Below are positions 41,273 to 49,719 of a DNA stretch of 64,000 nt, piece after piece. Positions within the stretch are counted from its first letter, which is position 1, and every line of letters begins with the position of its first letter. Under the pieces are notes generated by a model. That model was not told the DNA's origin, ran no database searches, and was given only the letters and a program-made list of their open reading frames with translations. Source of the DNA: Acuticoccus sp039034015 (GTDB taxonomy: Bacteria > Pseudomonadota > Alphaproteobacteria > Rhizobiales > Amorphaceae); the NCBI GenBank assembly GCA_039034015.1, contig JBCCBM010000010.1:1-64000 (forward strand), given 5' to 3'. The position numbers and the translations under genes are program-made.

Positions 41273-43486
41273 TCAAACGTCCCGCACGGCGGTCTCGCGG
41301 GCGGCCGATGACACAGCGTCCAGCGCGTTGAGGGCGGCCAGCACGCTTGCCAGGTGCCCTGTGTCGCCAACGTCAATCAAGAGGCGCATCTCGCGGAACC
41401 GGTCAGCCTTTGAGACCATGGAAAGCTCGTCAATGTTCGCGCCGGCGTCGGCCGTGGCGGTGGCAATGGCGGCAAGGGCGCCGGGGGTGTTGTTTGCCAT
41501 CACCCGGACGGGCACTGCAAACTGCCCCTTCGCCGCGGCGCTGTCCCAGCTCACCTCCACCCACCGGTCGGGCGCATCGCTATAGGCCGAAAGCGCCTCC
41601 CCCGCATGGACCGGATAGACGGTGACGCCGACGCCCGGGTCCAAAATCCCCACAATGCCGTCCCCAGGGATTGCGGGATGCGCATCAGAAAAGACCACCG
41701 GCAGCGCTCCCCCTGCGCCGGCGACGCGCACACCAACGCCGGTCGGCGCCTCGGCCCGGTCCGCCGGAAGGTCATGGCCGAGCGCGACCAAAACGCTGGA
41801 GGCCGGCCGCTCCCCCGCCCCAACGGCATGGAGCATGGTCTCCACCGATGGAAACGACATGCGCTCGGCCGCCGTCTCAAGGTCCGGCGGCGTTGGGAGC
41901 TGAAACCGCACGGTTTCATTCGCCACAAGCTCGCGGCCAAGGCGGGCAAACTTCTTTCGGCTGGAATCGCGGTTCGCCCGCCGGATCGCCGCGCGCGCCT
42001 TGCCGGTCACGGCGAGCGCATGCCAGGCGGCGGGCGGCGAGGCGCCCTCCACACACAAAATTTCCACCTCGTCCCCCGAGTGCAGCGGCGTGACGAGGGG
42101 CTTTGGGTGCCCATTGATCCGCGCGCCCGTACACGTGTTTCCGATTTGCGTGTGGACTTGGTAGGCAAAGTCGATGGGCGTCGCGCCCGGGGGCAGCGCG
42201 ATGAGTTTTCCCCGAGGGGTGAAGCAGAACACGCGATCTTGGAAGAGTTCGAGCTTTGTGTTGTGCAAAAACTCGCGGCTTGACCGTTCTTCCGAAAATT
42301 GTTCCACGGTTTGGCGCAGCCACGCATAAGCTTTGGACTCGTTGATGGCATCGCGCATTGTGCGCGACGCGCCATCCTTGTGCAGCGCGTGGGCAGCGAT
42401 GCCGTACTCGGCCAACTTGTGCATCTCGTGGGTGCGGATTTGCAGCTCCACACGGTGGCGCTTGGGCCCGATCACCGTTGTGTGCAGCGATCGATACTCA
42501 TTTTGCTTTGGAATACTAATATAATCTTTGAACCGGTTGGGCACCGATTGAAAGCGGGTGTGGATCACGCCGAGCGCCTTGTAACAAGACAGATCATCAT
42601 CCACCAGGATCCGAAATCCGTAAACATCTGACAGTGTTTCAAAGTTGACGGACTTGCGCTGCATTTTGGCATAAATCGAATAGGCGCGCTTTTCGCGGCC
42701 TGACACTTGGGCGGTGACCCCATTTTCCTCAAGCTTGCGCTTCAGCTCCGTCTCAATATCATCATAAAGCGAGCCGACGGCGGCCCGGCGCTCCGCCAAT
42801 TTCTTCTCAATCGACGCCGCGTCTTGGGGTTTGAGCACCTTGAAGGCCAGATGCTCCAACTCTTCGCGCATCCATTGGATGCCCATGCGGCCCGCCAACG
42901 GGGCATAGACGTCCATGGTCTCTTCGGCGATGCGGACGCGTTTTTCCGGCGGCACCCATTGGAGGGTGCGCATGTTGTGCAGCCGATCGGCAAGCTTGAC
43001 CAACAAGACCCGCACATCATCAGCGATGGCGAGGAGCAATTTCCGAAGGTTCTCGCCCGCTTTGTCTTCCTGGCTGACAAGATGGAGGCGGCCGATTTTG
43101 GTGAGACCTTCCACAAGCTTGCCGATTTCAGGTCCAAAACGCTGATCGATCTCGGCGCGGGTCGCGTCGGTGTCTTCGATGACATCATGGAGGAGCGCGA
43201 CGGCGATGGTCGCATCGTCGAGCTTCATGCCGGTCAAAATCGCGGCAACTTCCAGGGGATGGGAAAAGTAAGGGTCGCCCGAAGCGCGGCGCTGATCGCC
43301 GTGCTTGCCCATGGAATAAACGTAGGCGCGGTTTAAAAGCGCCTCGTCCGTCAGAGGGTTATAGGCGGCAACGCGCTCCACGAGCTCGTACTGCCGCATC
43401 ATGGGGCGCTTGGGCGGACGGGCCGCGCCGGTGGGCGAGCTGGCCACCGGCGCGTGTTCCATGGGGGGCCCGTCGTCCCGGCGCAT
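41273..43486 (-). CDS. rsh: Bifunctional (p)ppGpp synthetase/hydrolase (RelA/SpoT homologue)
   Basis: A 737-residue stringent-response enzyme. The N-terminal HD hydrolase has SHPLEVA and LLHDVIEDTDAT with its metal-binding His-Asp. The synthetase region includes the conserved FKDYISIPKQNEYRSLHTTV. TGS (FTPRGKLIALPPGATPIDFAY) and a C-terminal ACT domain follow. Both active sites look intact, so the enzyme should make and degrade (p)ppGpp. The ATG at 43486 has a good AGGTGAG ribosome binding site; a start about 28 codons later matches shorter homologues but has no such site. Confidence 0.96.
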   Translation of the reverse strand: MRRDDGPPMEHAPVASSPTGAARPPKRPMMRQYELVERVAAYNPLTDEALLNRAYVYSMGKHGDQRRASGDPYFSHPLEVAAILTGMKLDDATIAVALLHDVIEDTDATRAEIDQRFGPEIGKLVEGLTKIGRLHLVSQEDKAGENLRKLLLAIADDVRVLLVKLADRLHNMRTLQWVPPEKRVRIAEETMDVYAPLAGRMGIQWMREELEHLAFKVLKPQDAASIEKKLAERRAAVGSLYDDIETELKRKLEENGVTAQVSGREKRAYSIYAKMQRKSVNFETLSDVYGFRILVDDDLSCYKALGVIHTRFQSVPNRFKDYISIPKQNEYRSLHTTVIGPKRHRVELQIRTHEMHKLAEYGIAAHALHKDGASRTMRDAINESKAYAWLRQTVEQFSEERSSREFLHNTKLELFQDRVFCFTPRGKLIALPPGATPIDFAYQVHTQIGNTCTGARINGHPKPLVTPLHSGDEVEILCVEGASPPAAWHALAVTGKARAAIRRANRDSSRKKFARLGRELVANETVRFQLPTPPDLETAAERMSFPSVETMLHAVGAGERPASSVLVALGHDLPADRAEAPTGVGVRVAGAGGALPVVFSDAHPAIPGDGIVGILDPGVGVTVYPVHAGEALSAYSDAPDRWVEVSWDSAAAKGQFAVPVRVMANNTPGALAAIATATADAGANIDELSMVSKADRFREMRLLIDVGDTGHLASVLAALNALDAVSSAARETAVRDV

Positions 43487-43509
43487 CACTCACCTAATTC
43501 GCGGTTTGT

Positions 43510-43890
43510 TTAGCCTTCGTCGTTGCGCTCAGGCGGCACAAGGGTCTCCATGGCGCGCAACAATTCATCTTCCGACATGGAGTTAAATCCGGCATCGGCG
43601 TCCATGTCGAGCGGGGCGCCGGCGGGTTGCACGGCAATGGGCTCGGGCTCGGGCTCATCCACCTCGGTGTGCTTTTGCAACGAGTGAATGAGTTCTTCTT
43701 TCAGATCATCGGGATGGATCCGCGTGTCGGCGATCTCCCGCAGGGCAACGACAGGGTTTTTGTCCTTATCGCGATCCACCTGGATGGGCGAACCGCTTGA
43801 AATCGTTCGTGCCCGATGGCTGGCGAGGAGAACAAGTTCAAACCTGTTCTCCACTTTATCAATACAATCTTCCACGGTGACGCGCGCCAT
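43510..43890 (-). CDS. rpoZ: RNA polymerase omega subunit
   Basis: A 126-residue omega subunit that supports assembly of RNA polymerase. MARVTVEDCIDKVENRFELVLL and the GSPIQVDRDKDKNPVVALREIA block are diagnostic. A long acidic, Glu/Pro-rich C-terminal tail is typical of alphaproteobacterial RpoZ. It is the first gene of the leftward core block, and its promoter should lie in the 192-bp divergent region to the NYN gene. Confidence 0.96.
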   Translation of the reverse strand: MARVTVEDCIDKVENRFELVLLASHRARTISSGSPIQVDRDKDKNPVVALREIADTRIHPDDLKEELIHSLQKHTEVDEPEPEPIAVQPAGAPLDMDADAGFNSMSEDELLRAMETLVPPERNDEG

Positions 43891-44082
43891 CGCCGTTCCC
43901 CATTCCGATTTAAGTTGACAAGAAGGCTGCCACATATCAATCAAGAAGGGGTAGCGCAAGCGCTGCCCGTATTCGCACCGCAGCAGGAGGTCGCGTCCCT
44001 TTTCGGGTGTTTCACGTGACTGAGCCGTTTTCAGCGGTGGCCGGCGTTTGCTTTTCCGAACAGAATAGAAAGACCCTATCGG
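43891..44082. promoter_or_regulatory. Divergent promoter region rpoZ / NYN-domain gene
   Basis: 192 bp between two divergent starts, less GC-rich than the flanking genes. It must hold the promoter for the rpoZ-rsh block and for the rightward gene. No operator-like palindrome stands out. Confidence 0.5.
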
Positions 44083-44706
44083 ATGTTTGACCCGCGCGAG
44101 AAGATCGCCCTCTTTATCGACGGTGCGAATCTCTACAGTGCGGCGCGATCCCTCGGCTTCGATATCGATTACAAACGACTTCTCGCCGAATTCGGGAAGA
44201 AGGGATACCTTCTTCGCGCCTACTACTATACCGCACTCGCCGAAGACCAAGAGTTTTCTACGCTCCGCCCGCTGATCGATTGGCTGGACTACAACGGCTA
44301 CTCCGTCGTCACAAAGCCGCTCAAAGAATTCTTCGACCAGACCGGCCGCCGCAAAGTCAAAGGCAACATGGACATCGAATTGGTGATCGATGCCATGGAG
44401 CTGTCCGACCAGGTGGATCACGTCGTCCTCTTCTCCGGCGATGGCGACTTCCGAAGGCTTGCCGAAGCCGTCCAGCGCAAGGGCAAAAAGTTCTCGGTGG
44501 TGTCGACCCTACAAACGCAGCCGCCCATGATCGCAGACGATTTGCGCCGCCAGGCTGACAATTTTATCGAGCTTGCCGAACTTCAAAAGCTCATCGGCCG
44601 CGACCCGGCCGAGCGCCCGCCCCGCCCTGATCGCGAACGGGAGCGCGAGCGGCTGGAGCGGATGGAAAAGTCCGACCGCCCGGTGGTGATCACCCCCACC
44701 AGCTGA
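44083..44706 (+). CDS. NYN-domain (LabA-like) protein
   Basis: A 207-residue PIN-like NYN-domain protein. The acidic catalytic-type residues are Asp14 (ALFIDGANLY), the Asp pair in GNMDIELVIDAM and Asp in LFSGDGDFRRL. Such proteins are predicted RNases; the substrate is not known. The C-terminus is a highly charged Arg/Glu/Pro tail. It is conserved next to rpoZ in many alphaproteobacteria. Confidence 0.9.
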   Translation: MFDPREKIALFIDGANLYSAARSLGFDIDYKRLLAEFGKKGYLLRAYYYTALAEDQEFSTLRPLIDWLDYNGYSVVTKPLKEFFDQTGRRKVKGNMDIELVIDAMELSDQVDHVVLFSGDGDFRRLAEAVQRKGKKFSVVSTLQTQPPMIADDLRRQADNFIELAELQKLIGRDPAERPPRPDRERERERLERMEKSDRPVVITPTS

Positions 44707-44719
44707 CGGCACCGCACCG

Positions 44720-45364
44720 ATGGCAGCGCCCGCCGGGCCCACCAACCCGGGGCGCGATTGTCCGCTGTGCCCGCGCCTGGTCGCCTACCGCACGGACCTC
44801 CGCGCCAAAAGCCCAGACTGGCACAACGCCCCGGTGGAGACCTTTGGTGACCTCCCCACCGCGCGCCTCCTGGTGGTTGGCCTCGCGCCCGGCGTTTCGG
44901 GCGCCAACCGCACCGGCCGGCCTTTCACCGGCGATTTTGCCGGCACCATCCTCTATAACGCGTTGATTTCCCACGGTCTCGCCCGCGGCACCTTTGACGC
45001 CCGGCCCGACGATGGCCTTGCCCTCCACAACACCGCCATCACCAACGCGGTGCGCTGCGTCCCGCCGCAAAACAAGCCCGTCGCGGCGGAGGTGAACGCC
45101 TGCCGCCCCTTCCTCGCGCGCACCATTGCGGCAATGCCCAACCTCTCAGTCATCCTCGCCCTGGGCCGCCTTGCCCATGACGCGGTCCTGCGCACGCTGG
45201 GTGAACGCCTTGCCGCGCACCCCTTTGCCCACGGCGCGCTCCACACCATTGGCGGGCACACCCTTGCCGACAGCTTTCACACCTCCCGCTACAATGTGAA
45301 CACCAACGTCCTCACCCCAAAAATGTTTGATGCGGTGATCGCGGCGCTCAAAACACGCCTGTAA
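44720..45364 (+). CDS. Type 5 uracil-DNA glycosylase (UDGb)
   Basis: A 214-residue family 5 UDG that removes uracil and deaminated bases. Motif A is GLAPGVSGANRTGRPFTGDFAG at about residues 54-75, with Gly/Ala in place of the catalytic polar residue as in family 5. Motif B reads FHTSRYNVNTNVLTPKMF. CPLCPRL near the N-terminus, with later cysteines, should ligate a [4Fe-4S] cluster. It starts 13 bp after the NYN gene. Confidence 0.92.
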   Translation: MAAPAGPTNPGRDCPLCPRLVAYRTDLRAKSPDWHNAPVETFGDLPTARLLVVGLAPGVSGANRTGRPFTGDFAGTILYNALISHGLARGTFDARPDDGLALHNTAITNAVRCVPPQNKPVAAEVNACRPFLARTIAAMPNLSVILALGRLAHDAVLRTLGERLAAHPFAHGALHTIGGHTLADSFHTSRYNVNTNVLTPKMFDAVIAALKTRL

Positions 45365-45371
45365 CGCTGGT

Positions 45372-46595
45372 TTAGTCCAGCGCAGCCGCGGCCCGATCCA
45401 GGAGCCCCGCCACCGCGCGATCCCCCGGCGCCTCCGCCGCCAATGCCGACAGCGCATCCCGCGCCTCAGCAAACCGCCCGGTCTCGATTAGCGTGAGCGC
45501 CGCCTCATAGCGCGCGATGTGATCAAGCGCCTCGTCCGGCACCGCCCCCGAAATCCCCACCAGCGCGTGAATGCGGATGGGAGCGCTCGCGCCGCGCACC
45601 GTCACCCGGTCAAGGGCGCGAAACACAAACCCCTCCCCCGCCTGCCGGCGCGTTGCATCAGACACCACCACCCGGCAGCCATACGCCTTGGTGAGATCCT
45701 GCAGCCGCGCCGCCACATTCACCGCGTGGCCAATCACGGTGAAATTGCGCGCGTGGCTCGGTCCAATATCGCCCGACAACACATCACCGGTCGCAATCCC
45801 AACGCCCGCATCAAGCCCGCCGCCGCCCGCAAAACCCTCCGCCACCAGCGTCTCGCGCAGCGCGTCCACCGCGGCAAGCTGGCCAAGGGCGGCGCGACAG
45901 GCATCGGCCGCCTGGCGCTCGAGCGAACTATAGGGCGGGCCCCAGGCGGCCATGGCCGAATCGCCGATGAACTTGTCCGTGATCCCCCCCGCCTCACCGA
46001 TCGGCCGGGTGACGGCGGTCAAAAACCGGTTGAGCAGCGCCGTCAGCGCCTCTGGCCCCAGCCGCTCCGACCAGCCGGTGTAATTGCGCATATCCACAAA
46101 CGAGATCGTCATCTCGCCGCGCCGGCTCACCCCCTCCTCGCCCCGCCGCAGAATCTGGTCGAGCACCTTTGGATCCACATACTCGCCAAAGAGCTGCTTT
46201 AACTTGCGCCGCTTGCGCTGCTCGGTGGTGTTGGAAAAAACCACCACGACGCCAAAGCGCTCCTCCACCCCCTCCGCGCTCCGGGTGAGGAAGCTCGACG
46301 ACACGCGAAGGTCCACCCGCCCGCCATCGGTCGCCAGCACCACATCCTGGCTGTGGCTGACCTTTGCCTCGTAAACCGCCTTCAAAACCAGCTCGTTAAA
46401 GTCGTCAAACCGCTCGTCGAGCAAAAACACTTCCGCAAAAGGCCGGCCGAGCACATCCGCCGGGTTTTGGGCAAGGAGCGCCCCCGCCGCCTCGTTGAAC
46501 ATGATGATGCGGCCCGTGAGGTCGATGGCCAACACGCCATCGCGCATGGCGTTCAGCACCCGCTCCGACAAGAGGGCGTCGCGCGCTGTGGTCAC
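45372..46595 (-). CDS. PAS-domain class III adenylate/guanylate cyclase
   Basis: A 407-residue signalling protein. An N-terminal PAS domain (about residues 10-125) is followed by a coiled linker and a class III cyclase domain (about 150-330). Metal-binding aspartates are present in ISFVDMRNYTGWSE and DKFIGDSAMAAWG, so activity is plausible; cAMP is the likely product. A short Ala-rich C-terminal region resembles a TPR. No membrane helix is present, so it is cytoplasmic. It overlaps the ureG start region by 4 nt at its 5' end (ATGA). Confidence 0.9.
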   Translation of the reverse strand: MTTARDALLSERVLNAMRDGVLAIDLTGRIIMFNEAAGALLAQNPADVLGRPFAEVFLLDERFDDFNELVLKAVYEAKVSHSQDVVLATDGGRVDLRVSSSFLTRSAEGVEERFGVVVVFSNTTEQRKRRKLKQLFGEYVDPKVLDQILRRGEEGVSRRGEMTISFVDMRNYTGWSERLGPEALTALLNRFLTAVTRPIGEAGGITDKFIGDSAMAAWGPPYSSLERQAADACRAALGQLAAVDALRETLVAEGFAGGGGLDAGVGIATGDVLSGDIGPSHARNFTVIGHAVNVAARLQDLTKAYGCRVVVSDATRRQAGEGFVFRALDRVTVRGASAPIRIHALVGISGAVPDEALDHIARYEAALTLIETGRFAEARDALSALAAEAPGDRAVAGLLDRAAAALD

Positions 46596-47218
46596 GCCGG
46601 CAGCGAAAGCCCGGCCGCGTCCCCCAAAAACGCGATCACATCCGACACGCCCTCGCCCGCACGAAGGTTGGTCATCAAAAACGGCCGGTCCCCCCGCACC
46701 TTGAGGGTGTCGGCGCGCATCACATCAAGGTTCGCGCCCACAAACGGCGCAAGATCGGTCTTGTTGATGATCAAAAGGTCCGAGCGCGTGATGCCGGGCC
46801 CGCCTTTTCGGGGGATCTTTTCGCCGCCCGCCACATCGATCACATAAATCGTAACGTCGGCGAGCTCCGGCGAGAAGGTGGCGGCAAGATTGTCGCCCCC
46901 TGATTCGATGAGGATGAGATCACAGGCGGGAAATTTTTCCTGCATGTCGCGGATCGCCGCAAGGTTGATCGACGCATCCTCGCGGATTGCGGTGTGCGGG
47001 CAGCCGCCGGTCTCGACCCCCATGATGCGCGCCTCGTCCAGCGCCTCCGCGCGCGACAAAATCAGCGCATCTTCCTTGGTGTAGATGTCGTTGGTGATGG
47101 CGACGATGTCGATTTGATCGCGAAGCGCCTTGCAAAGGCGCTCCATCAGCATGGTTTTCCCGGAGCCCACCGGGCCGCCGATCCCGACCCGAAGCGGGCC
47201 GTTTGGGGTGCGTGTCAT
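46592..47218 (-). CDS. ureG: Urease accessory GTPase
   Basis: A 208-residue SIMIBI GTPase that drives nickel insertion into urease with UreE, UreF and UreD. The P-loop is GGPVGSGKT; the CPH nickel motif lies in GGCPHTAIRED; ESGGDNL and NKTDLAP complete the nucleotide site. The ATG at 47218 fits the family N-terminus; the upstream frame is antisense to ureF. ureE, ureF and ureG are consecutive, but neither the structural genes ureABC nor ureD are in the window. Confidence 0.96.
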   Translation of the reverse strand: MTRTPNGPLRVGIGGPVGSGKTMLMERLCKALRDQIDIVAITNDIYTKEDALILSRAEALDEARIMGVETGGCPHTAIREDASINLAAIRDMQEKFPACDLILIESGGDNLAATFSPELADVTIYVIDVAGGEKIPRKGGPGITRSDLLIINKTDLAPFVGANLDVMRADTLKVRGDRPFLMTNLRAGEGVSDVIAFLGDAAGLSLPA

Positions 47219-47225
47219 GGCGTCC

Positions 47226-47900
47226 TCATGAGCGAAACAGGCGAACGTCTTGAACTTCGTGGGCAATTGTCGCGACGTCCAGCCCTGGTGCAAAGCCGCC
47301 CACATCCGAAAGGAGCGCATCTTTGGCCGCACGCACCGTTTGGGCAACCGTTGGCGCAAGGTCGCGCGTGATGCGCTGCCCGTCAGTCTGGCCGAGCGGC
47401 ACCAGGCGCACCGCCGCCGACACAAGGTTGGCCGCAAATGCGCTGAGCGCCCCTTGGAGGAGCGCCTCACGCGGCACGCCATGGCCTGCGCCCGCCGCCC
47501 CCACCACCACAGGCAGCGGTACCGCGCGCCCCTCAGGCAACAGCGGCACCGGCCAAACGGCCGCCACCAGATCGCGAAAGGCAGCGCCCTGGTAGTGCGC
47601 CTCTTCGGCCCGCTCGGCCGACGGGGCAAGCGCTGCACCAAACGCGCAAAGGTCTGCCAAGCCCGCCGCATCCCCCGCAGACGCCCGAGCGTAGGCATGG
47701 GCGCACATCACAGTGTCGCTCCACCCCGCCCCGTGCGCCACCGCCGCCCCAATGGCCGCCTGCGCGGCCGCGCGATCACCAAGCCCGCCGGCTGCAAACA
47801 GCGTTTCCAGCCCGTGGGAGTAGCTGAACGCGCCGATGGGGCACGCGGGGGAAAACCACGCCAGAAGGAGCGCGCGGGCCGCTTCCTCCCGCTCCATCAA
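47226..47900 (-). CDS. ureF: Urease accessory protein UreF
   Basis: A 224-residue all-helical chaperone that couples UreG GTP hydrolysis to nickel delivery. The signature ACPIGAFSYSHGLETL lies near the N-terminus. The C-terminal VRLVPLGQTDGQRI also matches. It overlaps ureE by 4 nt and is 7 bp from ureG. Confidence 0.93.
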   Translation of the reverse strand: MMEREEAARALLLAWFSPACPIGAFSYSHGLETLFAAGGLGDRAAAQAAIGAAVAHGAGWSDTVMCAHAYARASAGDAAGLADLCAFGAALAPSAERAEEAHYQGAAFRDLVAAVWPVPLLPEGRAVPLPVVVGAAGAGHGVPREALLQGALSAFAANLVSAAVRLVPLGQTDGQRITRDLAPTVAQTVRAAKDALLSDVGGFAPGLDVATIAHEVQDVRLFRS

Positions 47901-48346
47901 TGGTGGTGATGGCCGCGGGCGCTGCCACCATCGGCATAGGCGCCCGCTTCGGGGTTAAAGGGCGCGGTCTGCCGCACCAGCTGCGCGCCGAGCCGCTCCG
48001 CCATCGCCTCCAGCACATGGTCGGGCCGGATGCGAAGGCGATCGGCCAAGATCTCCGTCGGCGTGTGGCGGTTGCCAAGGTGCCAGGCGAGCCGCGTCAG
48101 ATCGGCCGCGTGCGCCGGCACAATGTCGATCACCGGCTCGGGCTCCGCCCTCACGCCCAGCGTGCGCCCGTCATCCATCGCCAGGCAATCCCCATCCAAG
48201 AGCCGCGTTGCCTCCGCCAAGTCGAGGAGCACAGGCTCCCCCGCATCGGTCGTCAGCGCCATGCGCCGGCGATGGCGCCGATCATAATCAAGGTGCACCG
48301 TGGCATCCGCCGGCCGGGTTGTGACGCGGTGGGTGGCACGGATCAT
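47897..48346 (-). CDS. ureE: Urease accessory nickel metallochaperone
   Basis: A 149-residue nickel chaperone. The peptide-binding N-terminal domain starts MIRATHRV; the metal domain has AWHLGNRHTPTEI, which includes the conserved dimer-interface His. The C-terminus ends in four consecutive histidines, extra nickel-binding capacity found in many but not all UreE proteins. The ATG at 48346 matches the family start. No urease gene lies upstream: 112 bp away is a hydrolase gene. Confidence 0.92.
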   Translation of the reverse strand: MIRATHRVTTRPADATVHLDYDRRHRRRMALTTDAGEPVLLDLAEATRLLDGDCLAMDDGRTLGVRAEPEPVIDIVPAHAADLTRLAWHLGNRHTPTEILADRLRIRPDHVLEAMAERLGAQLVRQTAPFNPEAGAYADGGSARGHHHH

Positions 48347-48458
48347 GAGAGCGCCGCAGCTCTGTGGGGTGCGGGCACCATGGCGCAACGATGTGGTGCG
48401 CGGCGTGGATCATGGCACCGTCTTGCCCGGATGGCGCATGAACCCGCAACCACGCGAG

Positions 48459-49277
48459 TCATGGCAGCGCCTCCACCCAATCGGCCGCCATCTCGGCCCA
48501 TTCGGCGTCGGGCCGGGTGTGCCCGCCCGGCCAAAGGGCAAGTTCCAGGGCAGTGCCCTGCGCGCAGGCCGTCCACTTGCGCCGCCAATAGCGCCCTTCG
48601 GTGGAGAACGCGTCGGGGCGGAGCCGCTCGCAGCCGTTCACAGCGCGCCACACCTGAAGCCCTTCAAAAATGTCGCCCTGGTAAATGCGCCCGCCGCCCA
48701 GCGGCCGACCCTCCAGGGGCACGGTTTGGTCCCGCCAGCCATGGGTGTGCAAAAGCTTGACGGGGCCCGCGCACGCTTCCGGATGGGGCCGCCAAAAACC
48801 ACCGGCATAGGGCGTATAGGCGCGGGCGAGCGCGGGATCGCGGCAGGCAAGATACCAAACCATCGAGCCGCCGATGGAGTAGCCGCTCAGCGTGAGCTGT
48901 GCCGTATCGACGCCGTGGCGCCCGGCTGCATCCGCAATCACCTCTTTGACGAACGCGTATTCGTCGCGCGGGCCGGGGCGTTCGGGGCGAAAACCCCAGG
49001 CGGTGGGGCCATCCTCGCCCCGTCGCAGCGCGTTGGGCGCGATGACGGCATAGCCGCGTTCCACCAAAGCGGCGGTGAACGCCTGGCCGAGCACCGCCGA
49101 GCCTGGGGCGCCATAGCCATGAAAGTGCAGAAACGCTGGCACGGGCCCGTCCGTCGCGGGCCGAACGATGTGGTAGCTTCCAAGGTCTGTCTCGCACGGC
49201 GCCTCGGCGGAGCCGCAGGCGTGCGCGGCACTCACCGCCGCAAACAGTGCCAAGACGCCCAACACCAATCGACCCAT
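48459..49277 (-). CDS. Secreted alpha/beta hydrolase (PHB-depolymerase/LpqC-like)
   Basis: A 272-residue hydrolase with a signal peptide (MGRLVLGVLALFAAVSAAHA). HFHGYGAPG is the oxyanion region and SGYSIGGSM holds the nucleophile serine (G-x-S-x-G type). HTHGWRDQTVP carries the likely Asp, and PGGHTRP the His. It resembles the esterase/PHB-depolymerase group, so an extracytoplasmic ester substrate is expected. It is in the same direction as ureEFG but probably not part of the urease function. Confidence 0.83.
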   Translation of the reverse strand: MGRLVLGVLALFAAVSAAHACGSAEAPCETDLGSYHIVRPATDGPVPAFLHFHGYGAPGSAVLGQAFTAALVERGYAVIAPNALRRGEDGPTAWGFRPERPGPRDEYAFVKEVIADAAGRHGVDTAQLTLSGYSIGGSMVWYLACRDPALARAYTPYAGGFWRPHPEACAGPVKLLHTHGWRDQTVPLEGRPLGGGRIYQGDIFEGLQVWRAVNGCERLRPDAFSTEGRYWRRKWTACAQGTALELALWPGGHTRPDAEWAEMAADWVEALP

Positions 49278-49719
49278 GCCGCCCCCCTCGTTGCGCGCCG
49301 ACCGTTGCGAACCCGCGCCCCGCCGTCAAGCGGCCACCGCGCCCCGCCACCCGCCAAGCCATGGCGCCCCGCCAAGCCCGGCGTCACACAAGGCATCCAC
49401 GCCTGCGGCGCTGACAGCTCCCGTCGCCGCCCATCGATGCTCGCCGCGCCGGGCTGGTCGCCTGCCGGTCTGCCAGCTCGGCGTTGCGATCCCAGATGTT
49501 GCGAGGGTGGGCCGCCAATCGCCGCGCATCACAGCGGCTTTGCGCAACGGCATGGGGCGACACTGAAAAGTTGGGCAACGGTCAGCCCAAGGAACCAGGC
49601 GTGCGGGGCGCCGACCGATCTGCCACACTCGCGCCTCCGCCGGCTGGACAAATCTCGACCACACGCTGTTCTTCGCCGACACGCGTCACGCCGTGGCCTT
49701 TTGGCGCCAGCCACGGTTT
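49278..49719. other. Intergenic DNA without a credible gene
   Basis: About 440 bp between the hydrolase start and the repeat array. Long frames exist on both strands, but they read Arg/Ala/Pro-rich low-complexity sequence typical of GC-rich spacers. It contains short direct repeats around 49340-49375. The hydrolase promoter should be at its left end. Confidence 0.5.
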
